Program-made: the position numbers and the translations under genes
Origin: Methanobacteriota archaeon
Lineage (GTDB): Archaea; Thermoplasmatota; Thermoplasmata; RBG-16-68-12
Assembly (NCBI GenBank): GCA_005879015.1
Contig: VBMC01000079.1
Coordinates: 1-7,564 of the forward strand
Reading direction: 5' to 3'
DNA length: 7,564 nucleotides
Shown here: piece after piece, positions 5,842 through 7,564 of the stretch
Layout: each line of letters begins with the position of its first letter
How positions within the stretch are numbered: position 1 is the first letter of the stretch
The notes under the pieces: generated by a model
Databases searched by the model: none
Seen by the model: the letters and a program-made list of their open reading frames with translations, nothing else
What the model was told of the DNA's origin: nothing

Positions 5842-7023
5842 ATGGCCTCCCCCGGAGCGCCCTCCGCGGACACGTTCGAGTCGGAGGCGCAAGGCCTGCT
5901 CGATGCGATCGCGAGGGCACGGAAGCGGGTCGACGGGGTGGCGGGGCTCGTGGACGGGACCCTTGACCGGTTCCGGGAGCGGGTCGACCGCCTGATTCGG
6001 GAGAGCGAGGTCGACAACTGGCGGCAGGTGCGGATCTTCACCCGGGACGTCGATGCGATCGCCGCGGACCTGGGCAAGGCCGCCAAAGAAAAGCGCCTGT
6101 CCCTCAGGCTCGTGGCGGGCCTCGATGCGTCCCTTCGGAAGGCTCGGAAGAGGGACTTCTACGGAGCCCGGAAAGCGTGGCGGAAGCTCGATCGGGTCGC
6201 GGAGCAAGGGGCCGAGGTCCGCCGACTCCAGATTTCCTACCGAGAAGGGTACCGCGCGGTCGAGGCGCGGATTCGGCAACTCCGAGCGCAGGTCGATCGC
6301 CTTCAAAAGATCCCGAAACCTCCCTCCTCCCCGGAGGACGCCCAGGAATTCAATGAAAGCGTCGACGCCTTCAACGGAGCCGCGACCGCAGCCTACCTCG
6401 ATTTCCTGGCCCGGAGCCGAGCCGACCAGGCGATTCCTCTCCTCCTCGAGGCGTCTCAAGGAACCGGCATCGGGGTGCCGGCCCCGCCCCCCGGTTCCGA
6501 CCCGGAGCCACTTCTGCGCCTCCTGAACAACGCGAGCCCGCAGGGCGAAGCGTTCCGCAGTCGCTCCTTCTACGGATTGCTCGAACTGCCCGGATACTCG
6601 GACGCGAAGCTCACCCACGTGTTCGGAGATGCTCGGCTCATCCGGAGCGCGCTCGATTCCGGTTGGGCCTGGCTGAAGGCGATCCGGGACGACGAGCGGC
6701 GCTCCCTCCAGATTCAATGGAGCGAAGACGTGACCGTGTTGAAGCGCCGGACGCCATCCATTGTCGGTTTCGTCGAGCGCCTGGGGAAGCTGAACGACGC
6801 CGCCGAGAGAGGACGCGAGCTCGCAGCCGCGCTGCAGGACGGGCGGTTCGATGCGTGGCAGTCGGCCGCCCGCCTGTACGCCACGCACGGGGACTCTGCG
6901 GTCCGGAAATGGCGCGGGACGTTGGAGAAGGACGTGGAGACCATGAACAAGGAAGCGGCGAAGCTCGCGGCGGTGCTCAAGCGCTTCCCGGATCCTGCGA
7001 AAGTCGAATCGGGTGGCGGCTAG
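5842..7023 (+). CDS. Coiled-coil/helical protein of unknown function
   Basis: The 393-residue protein is rich in Ala, Arg, Glu, Asp and Leu, with no membrane helix, signal peptide or Cys ligand. Residues about 10-155 form long amphipathic helices likely to make coiled coils. Proline-rich linkers lie near 157-165 and 211-222. A second helical domain (about 222-385) contains SRSFYGLLELPGYSD, GDARLIRSALDSGWAWLKAI and a further helical tail. The first and second halves could stack as a rod or scaffold. I recognise no known family, and cannot say whether it binds nucleic acid, membranes or a partner. Codon use and charge pattern favour this strand over a 388-codon antisense ORF, which is rich in Pro, Arg and His. 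The ATG at 5842 follows a box A by about 28 nt and no other start codon precedes it closely in frame. The dodecin gene follows 68 bp downstream. Confidence 0.8.
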   Translation: MASPGAPSADTFESEAQGLLDAIARARKRVDGVAGLVDGTLDRFRERVDRLIRESEVDNWRQVRIFTRDVDAIAADLGKAAKEKRLSLRLVAGLDASLRKARKRDFYGARKAWRKLDRVAEQGAEVRRLQISYREGYRAVEARIRQLRAQVDRLQKIPKPPSSPEDAQEFNESVDAFNGAATAAYLDFLARSRADQAIPLLLEASQGTGIGVPAPPPGSDPEPLLRLLNNASPQGEAFRSRSFYGLLELPGYSDAKLTHVFGDARLIRSALDSGWAWLKAIRDDERRSLQIQWSEDVTVLKRRTPSIVGFVERLGKLNDAAERGRELAAALQDGRFDAWQSAARLYATHGDSAVRKWRGTLEKDVETMNKEAAKLAAVLKRFPDPAKVESGGG

Positions 7024-7058
7024 GACCGACCCGGCGTAAGAGCCGAAGCGACCAAGTG

Positions 7059-7076
7059 GGGGATTCGCAATTCCCC
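7059..7076. repeat. Inverted repeat between the coiled-coil and dodecin genes
   Basis: GGGGATT-CGC-AAT-T-CCCC forms a 7-bp stem with a single bulged T and a 3-base loop. It lies 36 bases after the coiled-coil stop and 15 bases before the dodecin ATG. It could be an operator, or a weak terminator or leader hairpin. No T-run follows. Confidence 0.4.
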
Positions 7077-7091
7077 GGAAAGAGGCATCCT

Positions 7092-7292
7092 ATGGTGCAG
7101 AAAGTGATTGACGTGGTCGGCGTCTCGCCGGTGAGCTTCGCGAAGGCCGCGCAGAACGCGGTCTCCGAGGCTGCGAAGACGGTCCGAGAAATGCGGTGGG
7201 CGAGGGTCGGGGAGATGGAATTGGAACTCGACGGCTCCAAGGTGAAGTCGTACCGGGCGACCGTGCGGATTTACTTCAACATCGAACGATAG
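7092..7292 (+). CDS. Dodecin family flavin-binding protein
   Basis: The 66-residue product aligns without gaps to dodecins, small beta-alpha-beta-beta proteins that form hollow dodecamers storing or buffering flavins (riboflavin, lumichrome, FMN). The pattern VVGVSPVSFAKAAQNAVSEAAKTVR-x-MRWARV is typical, with W36 at the flavin-stacking position of the Halobacterium salinarum protein. The position of its flavin-binding Q55 is R55 here, from a remembered alignment. The start ATG at 7092 follows AGAGG (7081-7085) by 6 nt, a usable Shine-Dalgarno motif; an ORF running farther upstream is a shadow of the coiled-coil gene. No clear box A is visible, so it may be read through from the coiled-coil gene. 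It converges with the permease gene. Confidence 0.93.
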   Translation: MVQKVIDVVGVSPVSFAKAAQNAVSEAAKTVREMRWARVGEMELELDGSKVKSYRATVRIYFNIER

Positions 7293-7298
7293 AGGGAC

Positions 7299-7316
7299 GC
7301 GGGAGGGCGATCCCGC
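7299..7316. terminator. Hairpin between convergent dodecin and permease genes, possible bidirectional terminator
   Basis: GCGGGA (7299-7304) and TCCCGC (7311-7316) form a perfect 6-bp GC-rich stem with a 6-base loop in the 25-bp gap between two convergent stops. No T-run follows on either strand, and archaeal terminators are usually T-rich, so a terminator role is only suggested by position. Confidence 0.35.
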
Positions 7317-7317
7317 C

Positions 7318-7564
7318 TCAAGCCTTCTGGCGGAACTCCATCTGCTGAAACAGCATCATGGCTAGGACAATCATCGCCACGGAGAATCCGACGAGGATCA
7401 GGACCGCGATTCCCGCGGAGATGTCCGACCCATAGGTCGTCATCGGCCCGACGGCAATCATGCCTTGCAGGATCGATTTCAGATAGTGGATCACGCTGAG
7501 CTTCGGTACATCTCCCGGGATCGAGCCGACGATCGATTCCCACACGAAGCCGAAGAGCAGGCCC
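7318..7564 (-). CDS. C-terminal part of an ABC-2-type transporter permease (partial)
   Basis: The frame is open to the window edge, so this is the last ~81 residues of a longer protein; the GTG at 7545 is not a real start. The visible part reads GLLFGFVWESIVGSIPGD, then KLSVIHYLKSIL, and ends with a transmembrane helix (GIAVLILVGFSVAMIVLAMMLFQQ) before FRQKA. A 'WE.....P....L....Y' block followed by a final helix is typical of the C-terminus of ABC-2 family permeases, which work with an ATPase that would be encoded nearby outside the window. Family assignment is from memory of such proteins and the substrate is unknown. Confidence 0.7.
   Translation of the reverse strand, partial: GLLFGFVWESIVGSIPGDVPKLSVIHYLKSILQGMIAVGPMTTYGSDISAGIAVLILVGFSVAMIVLAMMLFQQMEFRQKA

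Noticed and set aside
5722..6888. A 388-codon open frame on the minus strand across the coiled-coil gene
   Set aside because: Its translation is rich in Pro, Arg, Gly and His without any recognisable domain, it runs into the divergent promoter region, and the plus-strand frame has a box A and helical heptad-like structure. GC-rich coding DNA often leaves such long antisense frames.

Overview
This is a GC-rich archaeal segment with tightly packed genes. The archaeal assignment rests on an RpoL (Rpo11) subunit, an archaeal-length TruD, a compact beta-CASP nuclease, tandem winged-helix regulators, and promoters that look like TATA/box A elements about 25-30 nt before start codons (leaderless or near-leaderless transcripts). 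The style of the RpoL and winged-helix proteins suggests a Thermoplasmatota-like euryarchaeon. That placement is inferred from remembered families, not from a search. I see no mobile element, CRISPR array, tRNA or rRNA.

Layout. (1) 28-1735, + strand: three overlapping genes forming an operon: a winged-helix-like/zinc-ribbon protein, a small beta-CASP metallo-beta-lactamase nuclease, and a PPC/DUF296 protein. (2) 1764-3146, - strand: a 67-residue Cys/His zinc-binding-like protein with a clear box A and probably leaderless GTG start, and upstream of it a signal-peptide protein with one C-terminal membrane anchor. (3) 3300-4086, + strand: a three-helix membrane protein and a tandem winged-helix regulator in one operon, reading away from the secreted-protein gene. 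(4) 4143-5694, - strand: rpoL and truD, 4 nt apart. (5) 5842-7292, + strand: a 393-residue coiled-coil protein of unknown function, then a dodecin flavin-binding protein. (6) 7318-7564, - strand: the C-terminal end of a membrane protein resembling ABC-2 type permeases, cut by the window edge.

How the genes may work together. rpoL-truD is an information-processing unit (RNA polymerase assembly and tRNA pseudouridine-13). The first operon links a possible nucleic-acid-binding protein to a nuclease and a PPC protein, which suggests RNA or DNA metabolism without proving it. The membrane-protein/tandem-wHTH pair is the best candidate for an undescribed system: a possible membrane-coupled transcription switch, with two TTCGAC-type repeats 21 bp apart just before its own box A. 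The nuclease appears to lack the usual motif C histidine. Several inverted repeats lie in intergenic regions and may be regulatory. Long ORFs on the opposite strands of these genes are expected shadows in GC-rich DNA and are left out.
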